From Lentisphaerota bacterium (GTDB taxonomy: Bacteria > Verrucomicrobiota > Kiritimatiellia > RFP12 > JAAYLN01): DNA of 12,285 bases. Location: assembly GCA_012514915.1 (NCBI GenBank), contig JAAYZJ010000352.1:1-12285 (forward strand), given 5' to 3'. The notes under the pieces are model-generated. The model saw only the letters and a program-made list of their open reading frames with translations, was not told the origin of the DNA and made no database searches. How positions within the stretch are numbered: the first letter of the stretch is position 1; every line of letters begins with the position of its first letter. Positions 1-6,483 of the stretch are shown one piece after another. Both the position numbers and the translations under genes were made by a program.

Positions 1-948
1 CGAACCGTGCCCGACATCAAACAGGGAATCGGGGGTGACGAGCCCCTCGTTCATGGCCGCCGCGACGATGACCGACTTCATGGTCGATCCAGGATCGTAG
101 ATCTGGCCGATGGTCGAGTTCTGCCAGCAGATGGCGGGGACGGCCTGGTAGTCGGCCGGCTCGAAATCGGGCACAGCGGCCATGGCAAGGATTTCACCGG
201 TCCGAACCATCTGGACGATGGCCCGCGCGCCGGTGGCGTGCGTGCTCTCGACGGCCTCGGCCAGCGCCTGCTCGGCAACGGCCTGGATGTTGCGGTCGAG
301 CGTCAGGTGGACATGCGCGCCGTCGATGGGCTCGGCCGTGCTGGCGCGCCGCGCGCGGATTTCCTGTCCCCGGCCGTCACGCGTCCCCTCGATCATGCCG
401 TCCGTGCCCTGCAGAAAGCGATTGTACTGCTGCTCGATGCCGGCCGACCCGACCTGCTCGCGGTTGACGAAGCCGATCACATGCGACATGCAGCGCCCCA
501 GGGGGTACTGGCGGCGCAGCACGCGTTCGAGCCCGACGCCGCTGAAGCGGGCACGGTTGGTGACCAGGGCGAGGACACGGTCGTGAAACACCTCGCCCTG
601 CACCTTATAGCGCGAGCGGCGTGCCCGGAAATCCATCAGCACGGCATCGGTGTCGCGACCGACCATCTCGGCGACGGCCGCCGCGATCTCCACGACATCG
701 TGCCCCTGCTTGACGCTCGCGTAGTCGGTGAAAACGCGGTGCCCCGGGTTGGTGATGGCCACCGGCCGCCCTGCGCGGTCGAAGATGAACCCGCGGGCTG
801 CGGGCAACGGACGTTTCCACTCGGTCTTGTTGCGGGGCGTCTGCCCTCCCAGATGGAGGAACGACGCGCGCGCGATCAGCAGCAGAAACCAGATGCCCAG
901 CAGCGCGGGAACGGACCAGAATCTGAGAAATTGGCTCGCTCCTGGCAT
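1..948 (-). CDS. ftsI: FtsI-like class B penicillin-binding protein (peptidoglycan transpeptidase), C-terminus cut off
   Basis: Septal peptidoglycan DD-transpeptidase of the division machinery, anchored in the inner membrane with its catalytic domain outside. Translating the minus strand from the ATG at 948 gives 316 residues without a stop up to the window edge. A short basic N-terminus is followed by one membrane segment (about residues 11-28). Next comes the class B PBP motif RGFIFDRAG (52-60), then the PBP dimerisation region with GLERVLRRQYPLG and IEQQYNRFLQGTDG. The first catalytic motif is YDPGSTMK, with the acyl-acceptor serine at residue 288 and lysine at 291. The later SxN and KTG motifs would lie beyond the window. 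It lies 35 nt after ftsL in a mraZ-rsmH-ftsL-ftsI order, which favours FtsI over the elongation enzyme PBP2 or a sporulation SpoVD. The start is the first ATG matching the family; no close Shine-Dalgarno is visible. Confidence 0.93.
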   Translation of the reverse strand, partial: MPGASQFLRFWSVPALLGIWFLLLIARASFLHLGGQTPRNKTEWKRPLPAARGFIFDRAGRPVAITNPGHRVFTDYASVKQGHDVVEIAAAVAEMVGRDTDAVLMDFRARRSRYKVQGEVFHDRVLALVTNRARFSGVGLERVLRRQYPLGRCMSHVIGFVNREQVGSAGIEQQYNRFLQGTDGMIEGTRDGRGQEIRARRASTAEPIDGAHVHLTLDRNIQAVAEQALAEAVESTHATGARAIVQMVRTGEILAMAAVPDFEPADYQAVPAICWQNSTIGQIYDPGSTMKSVIVAAAMNEGLVTPDSLFDVGHGS

Positions 949-965
949 GTCTTCACCCAGCGGCT

Positions 966-974
966 CCCCCCCCC
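966..974 (-). repeat. Homopolymer tract of nine G (minus strand) between ftsL and ftsI
   Basis: Nine consecutive C on the plus strand read as nine G about 17 nt before the ftsI ATG, within the 35-nt ftsL-ftsI gap. Tracts of this length can slip during replication. Here slippage would change leader spacing, not a reading frame. Confidence 0.6.
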
Positions 975-983
975 GGAAGCGGC

Positions 984-1337
984 CTACTGGCGCCGCGCGA
1001 ACTGGTCACGCGCACGGTAGACACCGCCGGCGGGATCGACGCGCAGGCGCACGACCTGCTCCCCGCTGGGCAGTGTCATGTTGAGGCCGTGACGGTTCAG
1101 CGCCAGCTCGATCTGGTCGGCCGTGGTCATGGCCGCCCAGCGGTTCTGCTCGCGGCGGACCTTGAAGTCGAGGTCTTCCTGTTCCGTCTCAAGCCGTCGG
1201 ATCCGGTCGCTGAGCGACCCGCACAGGCTGTCGAGCAGCACGTAGCCGATGCTGAACAGCGACAGCACGACCAGCAAGGCGAACCCGCCGACGGGCATCA
1301 TGCGGGATTGAACCCGCCGTTTGCGATTGCGTTTCAT
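984..1337 (-). CDS. ftsL: FtsL-like bitopic cell-division protein
   Basis: Small division protein of 117 residues. FtsL normally pairs with FtsB and FtsQ to recruit and activate FtsW/FtsI at the septum. A highly basic N-terminus (MKRNRKRR) is followed by one hydrophobic span (about 15-35, PVGGFALLVVLSLFSIGYVLL). A charged, likely coiled-coil stretch follows (about 42-65, rich in R, E, Q and L). The C-terminal part includes NRHGLNMTLPSGEQVV. The assignment rests on size, topology and position between rsmH and ftsI, because FtsL sequences are poorly conserved; a FtsB/DivIC-type member of the same family cannot be excluded. The ATG at 1337 overlaps the rsmH stop as ATGA and has a strong AGGAGAG site 9 nt upstream. 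A longer reading upstream of this ATG is only an out-of-frame shadow of rsmH. Confidence 0.82.
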   Translation of the reverse strand: MKRNRKRRVQSRMMPVGGFALLVVLSLFSIGYVLLDSLCGSLSDRIRRLETEQEDLDFKVRREQNRWAAMTTADQIELALNRHGLNMTLPSGEQVVRLRVDPAGGVYRARDQFARRQ

Positions 1338-2302
1338 GATGGATGACTCTCCTGCATGAGATCTGCCCGCGCGTCGGCGGGCCGTTTGCGCACGGCCCGC
1401 AGCTTGGCGCTGCGGGCGCGCGGGTTTTGTGAAAGTTCTTCCGGCGCGGGACGCACCGCCCTGCGGTGCACCCAGTCCATCCGCGGCAGCAGCCCTTCCC
1501 AGCGCGACCCGCCCTGCTGCAGCGCAACATCGCGGCCGACATGCCCGGTCAGGCACTGCTTGACCAGCCGGTCGCTCAGGCTTTCGAAGGTGATGACGGC
1601 CAGGCAGCCGCCGGGGCGCAGCCGGACCATGGCCGCCTCGAGGGCGCTGCCCAGTGCCTCCAGTTCGCCGTTGACCGCCATGCGCAGGGCCTGAAACACC
1701 CGGGTGGCCGGATGCCGCCGCCGGTCGCGCCGGCCGCCGACCGCCGCGGTGACGATCTCGGCCAGACGCGCCGTCGACAGGATCGGGGCCTGGTCGCGCG
1801 CACGGACAATCGCCCGGGCGATCCGCCCCGCCTGGGGCTCTTCGCCCAGCGCGCGGAACAGGTGGGCCAGCCCCTCGCCGTCGAGCCGCGCGATCAGATC
1901 GGCGGCCGTCTCGCCGCCCGTCGGATCCATCCGCATGTCGAGCGGCCCGTCCTGGTTGAAGCTGAATCCCCGCTCGGCCTCGTCGAGCTGCTGGGAGGAG
2001 ACACCTGTGTCGATCAGCACGCCGTCGAGCAAGCCGAAGCCGCGGGCATCGGCGATCGCGCCCAGGTCACCATGGTTGCCCTGCACGGTCACGACCGTGC
2101 CGGGGATGGACTGCAAGGCGGCTTCCGCCCGCCGCAGGGCGGAGGGATCCCGGTCGATGCCGAGCAGCCGCCCCGTTCCTCCCGCCCGGCGCAGGATCTC
2201 GGCCGCATGCCCGCCGCCGCCCAGCGTGGCGTCGAGATAGGCGCCCGCCGGACGAACATCGAGGCTCCCGACGGTCTCCTGCAACATGACCGGTACATGC
2301 AT
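1334..2302 (-). CDS. rsmH: 16S rRNA (cytosine-1402-N4)-methyltransferase RsmH (MraW)
   Basis: SAM-dependent methyltransferase that modifies N4 of C1402 in the 16S rRNA decoding centre. It is 322 residues, close to the usual 310-320. The N-terminus HVPVMLQETV is typical of the family. The SAM-binding glycine-rich motif DATLGGGGHA spans 24-33, the acidic motif-II end is GIDRDP (48-53), and IDTGVSSQQLD (97-107) and GFSFNQDGPLDMRMD (112-126) are family signatures. FQALRMAVNGEL and VITFESLSDRLVK lie in the C-terminal half. The gene starts 8 nt after the mraZ stop with a weak AGGT-type ribosome site, and overlaps ftsL by 4 nt, so translation of the two is probably coupled. It is presumably transcribed from the mraZ promoter. 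No anomaly is seen. Confidence 0.97.
   Translation of the reverse strand: MHVPVMLQETVGSLDVRPAGAYLDATLGGGGHAAEILRRAGGTGRLLGIDRDPSALRRAEAALQSIPGTVVTVQGNHGDLGAIADARGFGLLDGVLIDTGVSSQQLDEAERGFSFNQDGPLDMRMDPTGGETAADLIARLDGEGLAHLFRALGEEPQAGRIARAIVRARDQAPILSTARLAEIVTAAVGGRRDRRRHPATRVFQALRMAVNGELEALGSALEAAMVRLRPGGCLAVITFESLSDRLVKQCLTGHVGRDVALQQGGSRWEGLLPRMDWVHRRAVRPAPEELSQNPRARSAKLRAVRKRPADARADLMQESHPS
1347..1353 (-). promoter_or_regulatory. Ribosome-binding site of ftsL
   Basis: AGGAGAG reads on the minus strand 9 nt before the ftsL ATG, inside the last codons of rsmH. It fixes the ftsL start at 1337 and supports translation coupling across the ATGA overlap. Confidence 0.75.
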
Positions 2303-2310
2303 GACAAAAC

Positions 2311-2787
2311 CTAGAACCCGAAATCCCTGGCCGCGTCGGCAAATTTCTCGAAGGCATCCTCTTCCGCCGGAGCCTGGTCCTGCGCCCAGACCTGAACCCG
2401 GTTGAACGCGCCGAGCAGGAGCAGATCGCGCTGCACGCCGACCCGGCTCAGCAGCTTGTCGCCAATCCGGATGCGGCCCTGCGAGTCGACATCCAGCGTT
2501 TCGGAGACCGATCCCACCCAGGTCACAAAATCGGATGTCCGCTTGTCCGTCAGCGCCGCCGCCCTCAACTGGTCGAGCCGACTCTCGATCTCCGCCGGTG
2601 CAAAGATGTTGAGGCAGTTCAGCCGGGTCAGGTCGGGCATGACGTACACGTAGTCGGGATTCCCCATGCGGTTGCGGAAACTGGCGGGAATCGTGATGCG
2701 CCGCTTGGGATCGAGGCGGTGCGGAAACCGGCCCAAAAGGGAGCCGGTGTTCGCCTGCACGTTCAACTTGCCGTTCGCTTCCCCCAC
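2311..2787 (-). CDS. mraZ: MraZ, transcriptional regulator of the division/cell-wall (dcw) cluster
   Basis: DNA-binding AbrB-like double-repeat protein that forms rings and, in studied species, binds repeats ahead of its own operon. The first SpoVT/AbrB half has LGRFPHRLDPKRRITIPASFRNRMG and the second has ETLDVDSQGRIRIGDKLLSRVGV, each with the DxxxR signature (DPKRR, then DSQGR). An acidic tail, APAEEDAFEKFADAARDFGF, follows. The reading frame is open back to a GTG at 2817, which would give 168 residues, but that codon lies in the likely -10 region of the promoter. The GTG at 2787 (158 residues), with AAAGG about 7 nt before it, fits a transcript starting near 2802. TTG at 2766 or GTG at 2760 would be closer to the usual MraZ length of 140-150. 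Identity is secure; the start is uncertain. Confidence 0.93.
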   Translation of the reverse strand: MGEANGKLNVQANTGSLLGRFPHRLDPKRRITIPASFRNRMGNPDYVYVMPDLTRLNCLNIFAPAEIESRLDQLRAAALTDKRTSDFVTWVGSVSETLDVDSQGRIRIGDKLLSRVGVQRDLLLLGAFNRVQVWAQDQAPAEEDAFEKFADAARDFGF

Positions 2788-2827
2788 TTCTTGACCTTTC
2801 GTGCCACCATTAAACACTTTCCCCCAC
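2778..2827 (-). promoter_or_regulatory. Putative MraZ operator: five tandem 10-bp units
   Basis: Read on the minus strand from 2827, the DNA divides into five abutting decamers: GTGGGGGAAA, GTGTTTAATG, GTGGCACGAA, AGGTCAAGAA and GTGGGGGAAG. Units 1 and 5 match at 9 of 10 positions, unit 3 shares GTGG and AA, and units 2 and 4 are degenerate. Known MraZ sites are TGGG-type direct repeats about 10 bp apart upstream of mraZ (family knowledge). The array covers the -10 element, the predicted transcription start and the likely start codon, so bound MraZ would repress its own operon. Binding itself is inference. Confidence 0.6.
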
Positions 2828-2837
2828 CAAACGTCAA
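2809..2837 (-). promoter_or_regulatory. Sigma-70-type promoter of the mraZ-rsmH-ftsL-ftsI operon
   Basis: On the minus strand TTGACG (2837-2832) and TTTAAT (2814-2809) are separated by exactly 17 bp, and each matches the consensus at 5 of 6 positions. The predicted transcription start is the A near 2802. The start lies just inside the repeat array that looks like the MraZ operator. Confidence 0.65.
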
Positions 2838-2861
2838 GAGGGTGCGAAAATTATTGTAAGA

Positions 2862-2890
2862 TTGAATTGCACGGGGGAAGAGCGTATGGT
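2862..2890 (+). promoter_or_regulatory. Possible promoter of the NagB-like gene operon
   Basis: TTGAAT (2862-2867) and TATGGT (2885-2890) are 17 bp apart; each matches the sigma-70 consensus at 4 of 6 positions. The pair lies 35 nt before the start codon in the 138-nt divergent region shared with mraZ, which is otherwise AT-richer than its surroundings. It would give a short leader containing the strong ribosome site. The match is modest. Confidence 0.4.
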
Positions 2891-2909
2891 GTGCCCATTT
2901 ACCGCCACG

Positions 2910-2919
2910 AGGAAGGAAG
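2910..2919 (+). promoter_or_regulatory. Strong ribosome-binding site of the NagB-like gene
   Basis: AGGAAGGAAG is a purine-rich tract ending 6 nt before the ATG at 2926. It supports that start and contrasts with purD and larB, which appear to have no Shine-Dalgarno at all. Confidence 0.7.
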
Positions 2920-2925
2920 ACCGCC

Positions 2926-3879
2926 ATGGCTGCATTTTCGTTCAAAAGCGCCGACTGGGTGCCGTACCGGGATTTCGATCCGCGTCTGCTGGCACGCCTT
3001 CGCAAACTGGACGCCGCCACCTATGAAAAGCGGGAGCCGCACCACCATCCCGACTTCCGCATCAAGGTGCTGGATAACTTCGGCCCCGTGATCCTCGCCG
3101 ACCGGTTCATGCACATCAAGGCGTCGGACGATCTCGACCAGAAGTTCGTCATGATCTGCGGCAATCCCAATCCCAACACCTACCTGCCGCTGGCCGAGCT
3201 GATCAACACGTTCAAGGTCAACTGCCGCAACCTCTATGTCTTCACGATGGACGAATGGGCCGACGAGGCGGGCAACATCGCCCCGGCCACCTACAAGGCC
3301 GGCTTCACGTACTCCTTCATGAAGTACTTCTACCAGCAGATCGACCCGAAGCTGCGGATGCCGAAGAAGAACATCTTCTACCCGACCAACGCCAACATCA
3401 AGGACTACTCCCGCCTGCTGTACGAGATCAGCGACGGCGGCAACTACACCCTCTACTCCGGCCCCGGATGGACCGGGCACATCGCCTTCATCGACCCCTG
3501 CCCCGAACTGTGCGGCTGCGACACGATCGAGGAGTACCTCGAACAGCCGGCCCAGGTTGTTTCGCTCCATCCGCTGACGATCGCCCAGAACTCGCTGCAC
3601 GGCGTCTTCGGCTGCAGCGGCGACGTGGGGAACGTGCCGCCCAAGGCCGCCACGCTCGGGCCGCTGGACGTCAAGCGCGCCGCCCGCCGCATCGAAGGGC
3701 ACGGCCTGACCACCATGGGAACCTTCTCCTCCTGGCAGCGGATGGTCAGCCGCCTGATCTGCCACGGCCCCGTCTCGCCGCAGGTGCCCGGCTCGATCCT
3801 CCAGCTCTTCCCCTGCACCGTCTACGTCTCGTCCTCGATCGCCAAGCCGGTCGAGTGCCTCGAAACGGTGGGCTACTGA
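2926..3879 (+). CDS. Divergent glucosamine-6-phosphate deaminase/isomerase (NagB)-superfamily protein
   Basis: A 317-residue cytosolic protein of the NagB/6-phosphogluconolactonase fold. Similarity to NagB runs along its length: VFTMDEW (105-111, compare NMDEY of NagB), YSFMKYFYQQID (129-140), GPGWTGHIAFIDP (179-191, compare GVGNDGHIAFNEP), PPKAATLGPLDV (238-249) and a C-terminal SSWQ...ILQLFPCTVYV. Against the E. coli enzyme, catalytic Asp72 corresponds to Asp109 and His143 to His185. Asp141 is replaced by Thr183 and Glu148 by Asp190. It is about 50 residues longer than E. coli NagB, mainly at the N-terminus. A CxxxCxC cluster (192, 196, 198) follows the active-site loop. It has a strong ribosome site and lies 28 nt before rseP, so it is probably the first gene of that operon. 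An aldose-ketose isomerase or deaminase on a phosphosugar is plausible, but the substrate is unknown and NagB activity should not be assumed. Confidence 0.8.
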   Translation: MAAFSFKSADWVPYRDFDPRLLARLRKLDAATYEKREPHHHPDFRIKVLDNFGPVILADRFMHIKASDDLDQKFVMICGNPNPNTYLPLAELINTFKVNCRNLYVFTMDEWADEAGNIAPATYKAGFTYSFMKYFYQQIDPKLRMPKKNIFYPTNANIKDYSRLLYEISDGGNYTLYSGPGWTGHIAFIDPCPELCGCDTIEEYLEQPAQVVSLHPLTIAQNSLHGVFGCSGDVGNVPPKAATLGPLDVKRAARRIEGHGLTTMGTFSSWQRMVSRLICHGPVSPQVPGSILQLFPCTVYVSSSIAKPVECLETVGY

Positions 3880-3907
3880 GCACCACGCCCGAATCTGAAC
3901 GGATCCT

Positions 3908-5407
3908 ATGGCAACGTCATCTTTCCTAGCCTTCCTGGGTCCCGTCCTCTCCGGCGTCGGCGTGCTGTTCCTCTTCAGTCTCGCCGTCTTCATCCACGAG
4001 CTCGGTCATTTCCTGGCGGCGCGCTGGATGGGGCTGACGATCGACGTCTTCTCGATCGGCTTCGGCCCCGCGCTCTGGAAACGCAAGGTCGGCGCAACGG
4101 AATACCGCGTCAGCGCCATCCCCTTCGGCGGCTATGTGGCGCTGCCGCAGCTCGACCCCAGCGGCATGGAGACGATTCAGGGCAAGCACGAGGGCGGTGG
4201 CGGCACGGACGACGAGCCGGCCGTAAGGCGCCTCAAGGACATCGCTCCCTGGCGCCGCATCGTCGTCTCGGTGGCCGGTCCGCTCGGCAACATCCTCTTG
4301 GCGATCGCGCTGGCCTGGATCGTCTTCCTCGCCCCCGCCCCCGACTCGGATGACGCCGACCCCACCATCGGAACCGTCGACCCCGCCAGCCCGGCCTTCG
4401 CCGCCGGACTGCGCCCCGGCGACCGGATCGCGAGCATCAACAGCACGCCGATCCACAACTGGAACGACTTCCTGATCGAGAGCCACTTGAGCGGCGATGC
4501 CTCTAACGGACTGGCCGTCGTCGTGCAGCGGGACGGGGAACCGCTCGCCCTGCTGCTCCCCGTGACACACGACAAGGAGGCCCGCATCGTCCGTGTCGAG
4601 GGGATCGCGCCGCGCATACCCTGCGTGGCTGCTTCGGTCGCGACCAACTCGCCGGCGCAACAGGCCGGCCTGCTGCCCGGCGACGAGGTCCGCCTGCTGG
4701 ACGGCGTGCCGGTCGCGGGGCCCGACGATCTGATCGCCCGCATCACCGCGCAGGGCGCGGTTCCCGTCCGTGTCGGTGTCCGCCGCGGCCACCGCGATCT
4801 CGAGTTGACGATGACCCCGCGGTTCAACGCCGAGGCGGGACGCCATCTCATCGGGATCGTCTTCGAGAGCCGCTCCGGCACGGCCAGCCAGTGGATGCAG
4901 TACCGCAGGCCCTGGCAGCAGCTCAAGAACGACGCCGCCGGCGTCGTGCGCATCCTCCGCGCGCTGGTCGCGCCGCGCACCAAGGGCGAGACCCGTCGCG
5001 CGGCCAGCGGCCTGAGCGGCCCCCTGGTCATCGTCGTCCTGCTCTATTACCAGGTGCGCGCCGGCCTGATTGTCGCCCTCGCTTTTCTCCGCTTCCTGTG
5101 CGTCAACCTGGCGCTGCTCAACCTCCTGCCATTGCCGGTGCTCGACGGCGGGCATATCGTCTTCGCCTGCTACGAGATCGTCACGCGGCGCAAGCCCAAC
5201 GCCAGGCTGGTCGGGTTTCTCTCCAATGTCTTCGCCGTGCTGCTGATCGGGCTGATGGTCCTGCTGCTCTTCCGCGACACCGTCTTCCTGAAGCGCATGT
5301 TCGGCACGCGCGATGCCCCGGTCCCGGAGCATGCCGCGCCGGCCGCCGGGCCGGCGGCGGCGACGCTGCCGGACGGCCCCGCCGTGCCGGACGTTGAGAG
5401 CCCCTGA
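3908..5407 (+). CDS. rseP: RseP-family site-2 zinc metalloprotease (M50) with two PDZ domains
   Basis: Intramembrane protease. In other bacteria it cleaves anti-sigma factors and remnant signal peptides within the inner membrane. It is 499 residues, slightly longer than the usual 420-460. The zinc motif HELGH is at residues 30-34 in the first membrane span. The GFGPALWKRK and IPFGGYV motifs follow, then a second hydrophobic span (about 118-142). PDZ 1 covers about 155-215 (AFAAGLRPGDRI) and PDZ 2 about 238-305 (PAQQAGLLPGDEV). The third zinc-ligand motif NLLPLPVLDGGH is at 405-416 and a final span at about 436-456. The last 40 residues are an Ala/Pro-rich tail, apparently cytosolic or unstructured. 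An in-frame TGA 12 nt before the ATG limits upstream extension, and there is no clear Shine-Dalgarno. It overlaps ispG by 1 nt (TGATG). Confidence 0.95.
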   Translation: MATSSFLAFLGPVLSGVGVLFLFSLAVFIHELGHFLAARWMGLTIDVFSIGFGPALWKRKVGATEYRVSAIPFGGYVALPQLDPSGMETIQGKHEGGGGTDDEPAVRRLKDIAPWRRIVVSVAGPLGNILLAIALAWIVFLAPAPDSDDADPTIGTVDPASPAFAAGLRPGDRIASINSTPIHNWNDFLIESHLSGDASNGLAVVVQRDGEPLALLLPVTHDKEARIVRVEGIAPRIPCVAASVATNSPAQQAGLLPGDEVRLLDGVPVAGPDDLIARITAQGAVPVRVGVRRGHRDLELTMTPRFNAEAGRHLIGIVFESRSGTASQWMQYRRPWQQLKNDAAGVVRILRALVAPRTKGETRRAASGLSGPLVIVVLLYYQVRAGLIVALAFLRFLCVNLALLNLLPLPVLDGGHIVFACYEIVTRRKPNARLVGFLSNVFAVLLIGLMVLLLFRDTVFLKRMFGTRDAPVPEHAAPAAGPAAATLPDGPAVPDVESP

Positions 5408-6480
5408 TGACGACGCGCGCCGACACACGCCCCCTCGCGCTCGGCGCTCGCGCCATCGGCGGCGGCGCGCCCGTCAGCGTCCAGACGATGACCAAGACCG
5501 ACACGCGCGACGTCGCGGCGACGGTCGCCCAGATCCGCCGCGTCGTCGACCTGGGCGGCGACATCGTCCGGCTTGCCGTGCCCGACGCCGAAGCCGCCGC
5601 CGCGCTGGCCGCCATCCGGCGCCAGGTGCCCGGCGTGCCGCTGATCGCCGACATCCACTTCGACTACCGCCTCGCCCTCGCCGCGGTCGACGCCGGCGTC
5701 GACGGCCTGCGCATCAACCCCGGCAATATCGGCGGAACCGACCGCGTCCACGCCGTCGTGCAGGCCGCGCGCCCGCGGCGGCTGCCGATCCGCATCGGCG
5801 TCAACGGCGGCTCGCTCGAGCGCGACCTGCTGGAGCGGTATGGGTCGGCCACGCCCGAGGCCCTCGTCGCGAGCGCCCTGCGGCACGTCGCCCTGCTGGA
5901 GGCCGCGGACTATCACGAGATCAAGCTTTCGGTCAAGGCGTCCGACGTGCCGCGCACGCTGGCGGCCTACCGGCTGCTCGCCGCGCAGACGCCCTACCCG
6001 CTCCACCTCGGCGTCACCGAGGCGGGCACCTTTCTGGCCGGCACCGTCCGTTCCTGCGCCGCGATGGGCGCGCTGCTGCTCGAGGGGATCGGCGACACGA
6101 TCCGCGTCTCGCTCACCGACACGCCGGAACAGGAGGTCCGCGTGGGCGTCGAACTGCTCCGCGCCGTCCAGCTCCGCGCGCCGGGGCCGAGCGTCACCTC
6201 CTGCCCGACCTGCGGGCGGACCCGGGTGGACGTCCTCCGCGTGGCGCGGGCGGTCGAGGACGAGCTGGAGCGCTATTACCGGGCGCATCCCGCCGCTCGC
6301 CGGCCGCATGTCGCCGTCATGGGCTGCGTCGTCAACGGACCGGGCGAGGCGAAGGGCGCCGACATCGCCATCGCCGGCGGCGACAAGAAGTTTGTTCTGT
6401 TCCGCGCCGGCGAGCGTATCGGCACGGCCGCCGAAGACGCGGCGGTCGCGGCGGTCATGAAGCTGGTCGAGGAGTTCTGA
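5407..6480 (+). CDS. ispG: 4-hydroxy-3-methylbut-2-enyl diphosphate synthase IspG (GcpE)
   Basis: Iron-sulfur enzyme of the MEP isoprenoid pathway. It reductively converts methylerythritol 2,4-cyclodiphosphate to HMBPP, the substrate of IspH. It is 357 residues, near the short bacterial type (E. coli 372). The N-terminal TIM barrel has VSVQTMTKTDTRD (23-35), ADIHFDYRLA (81-90) and LRINPGNIGG (101-110). The C-terminal cluster domain has SCPTCGR (265-271) with Cys266 and Cys269, and GCVVNGPGEAK (306-316) with Cys307 and Glu314. These are the three cysteines and one glutamate that ligate the [4Fe-4S] cluster. The start codon shares a base with the rseP stop, with GAGAG 6 nt upstream. The rseP-ispG pairing is common in bacteria, usually with dxr just before rseP; dxr is absent here. 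Confidence 0.97.
   Translation: MTTRADTRPLALGARAIGGGAPVSVQTMTKTDTRDVAATVAQIRRVVDLGGDIVRLAVPDAEAAAALAAIRRQVPGVPLIADIHFDYRLALAAVDAGVDGLRINPGNIGGTDRVHAVVQAARPRRLPIRIGVNGGSLERDLLERYGSATPEALVASALRHVALLEAADYHEIKLSVKASDVPRTLAAYRLLAAQTPYPLHLGVTEAGTFLAGTVRSCAAMGALLLEGIGDTIRVSLTDTPEQEVRVGVELLRAVQLRAPGPSVTSCPTCGRTRVDVLRVARAVEDELERYYRAHPAARRPHVAVMGCVVNGPGEAKGADIAIAGGDKKFVLFRAGERIGTAAEDAAVAAVMKLVEEF
6469..6474 (+). promoter_or_regulatory. Ribosome-binding site of the epimerase gene
   Basis: GAGGAG within the last codons of ispG lies 9 nt before the next ATG (6484). It supports that start and translation linked to ispG. Confidence 0.65.
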
Positions 6481-6483
6481 ACG

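Noticed and set aside
7..1020. Plus-strand frame of 337 codons at the left end
   Set aside because: It is antisense to ftsI, whose minus-strand translation has the PGSTMK motif and the RGxIxDRxG signature.
2838..2861. Small gene or RNA in the mraZ/NagB-like divergent gap
   Set aside because: The AT-rich stretch is too short and holds only promoter-like elements; no start with a ribosome site or stable structure is visible.
2899..3993. Minus-strand frame of 364 codons opposite the NagB-like gene
   Set aside because: The plus strand has a strong ribosome site and extended similarity to NagB; the antisense product has no motifs.
3926..5428. Minus-strand frame of 500 codons
   Set aside because: It mirrors rseP almost exactly and is a low-complexity Asp/Arg/Gly shadow.
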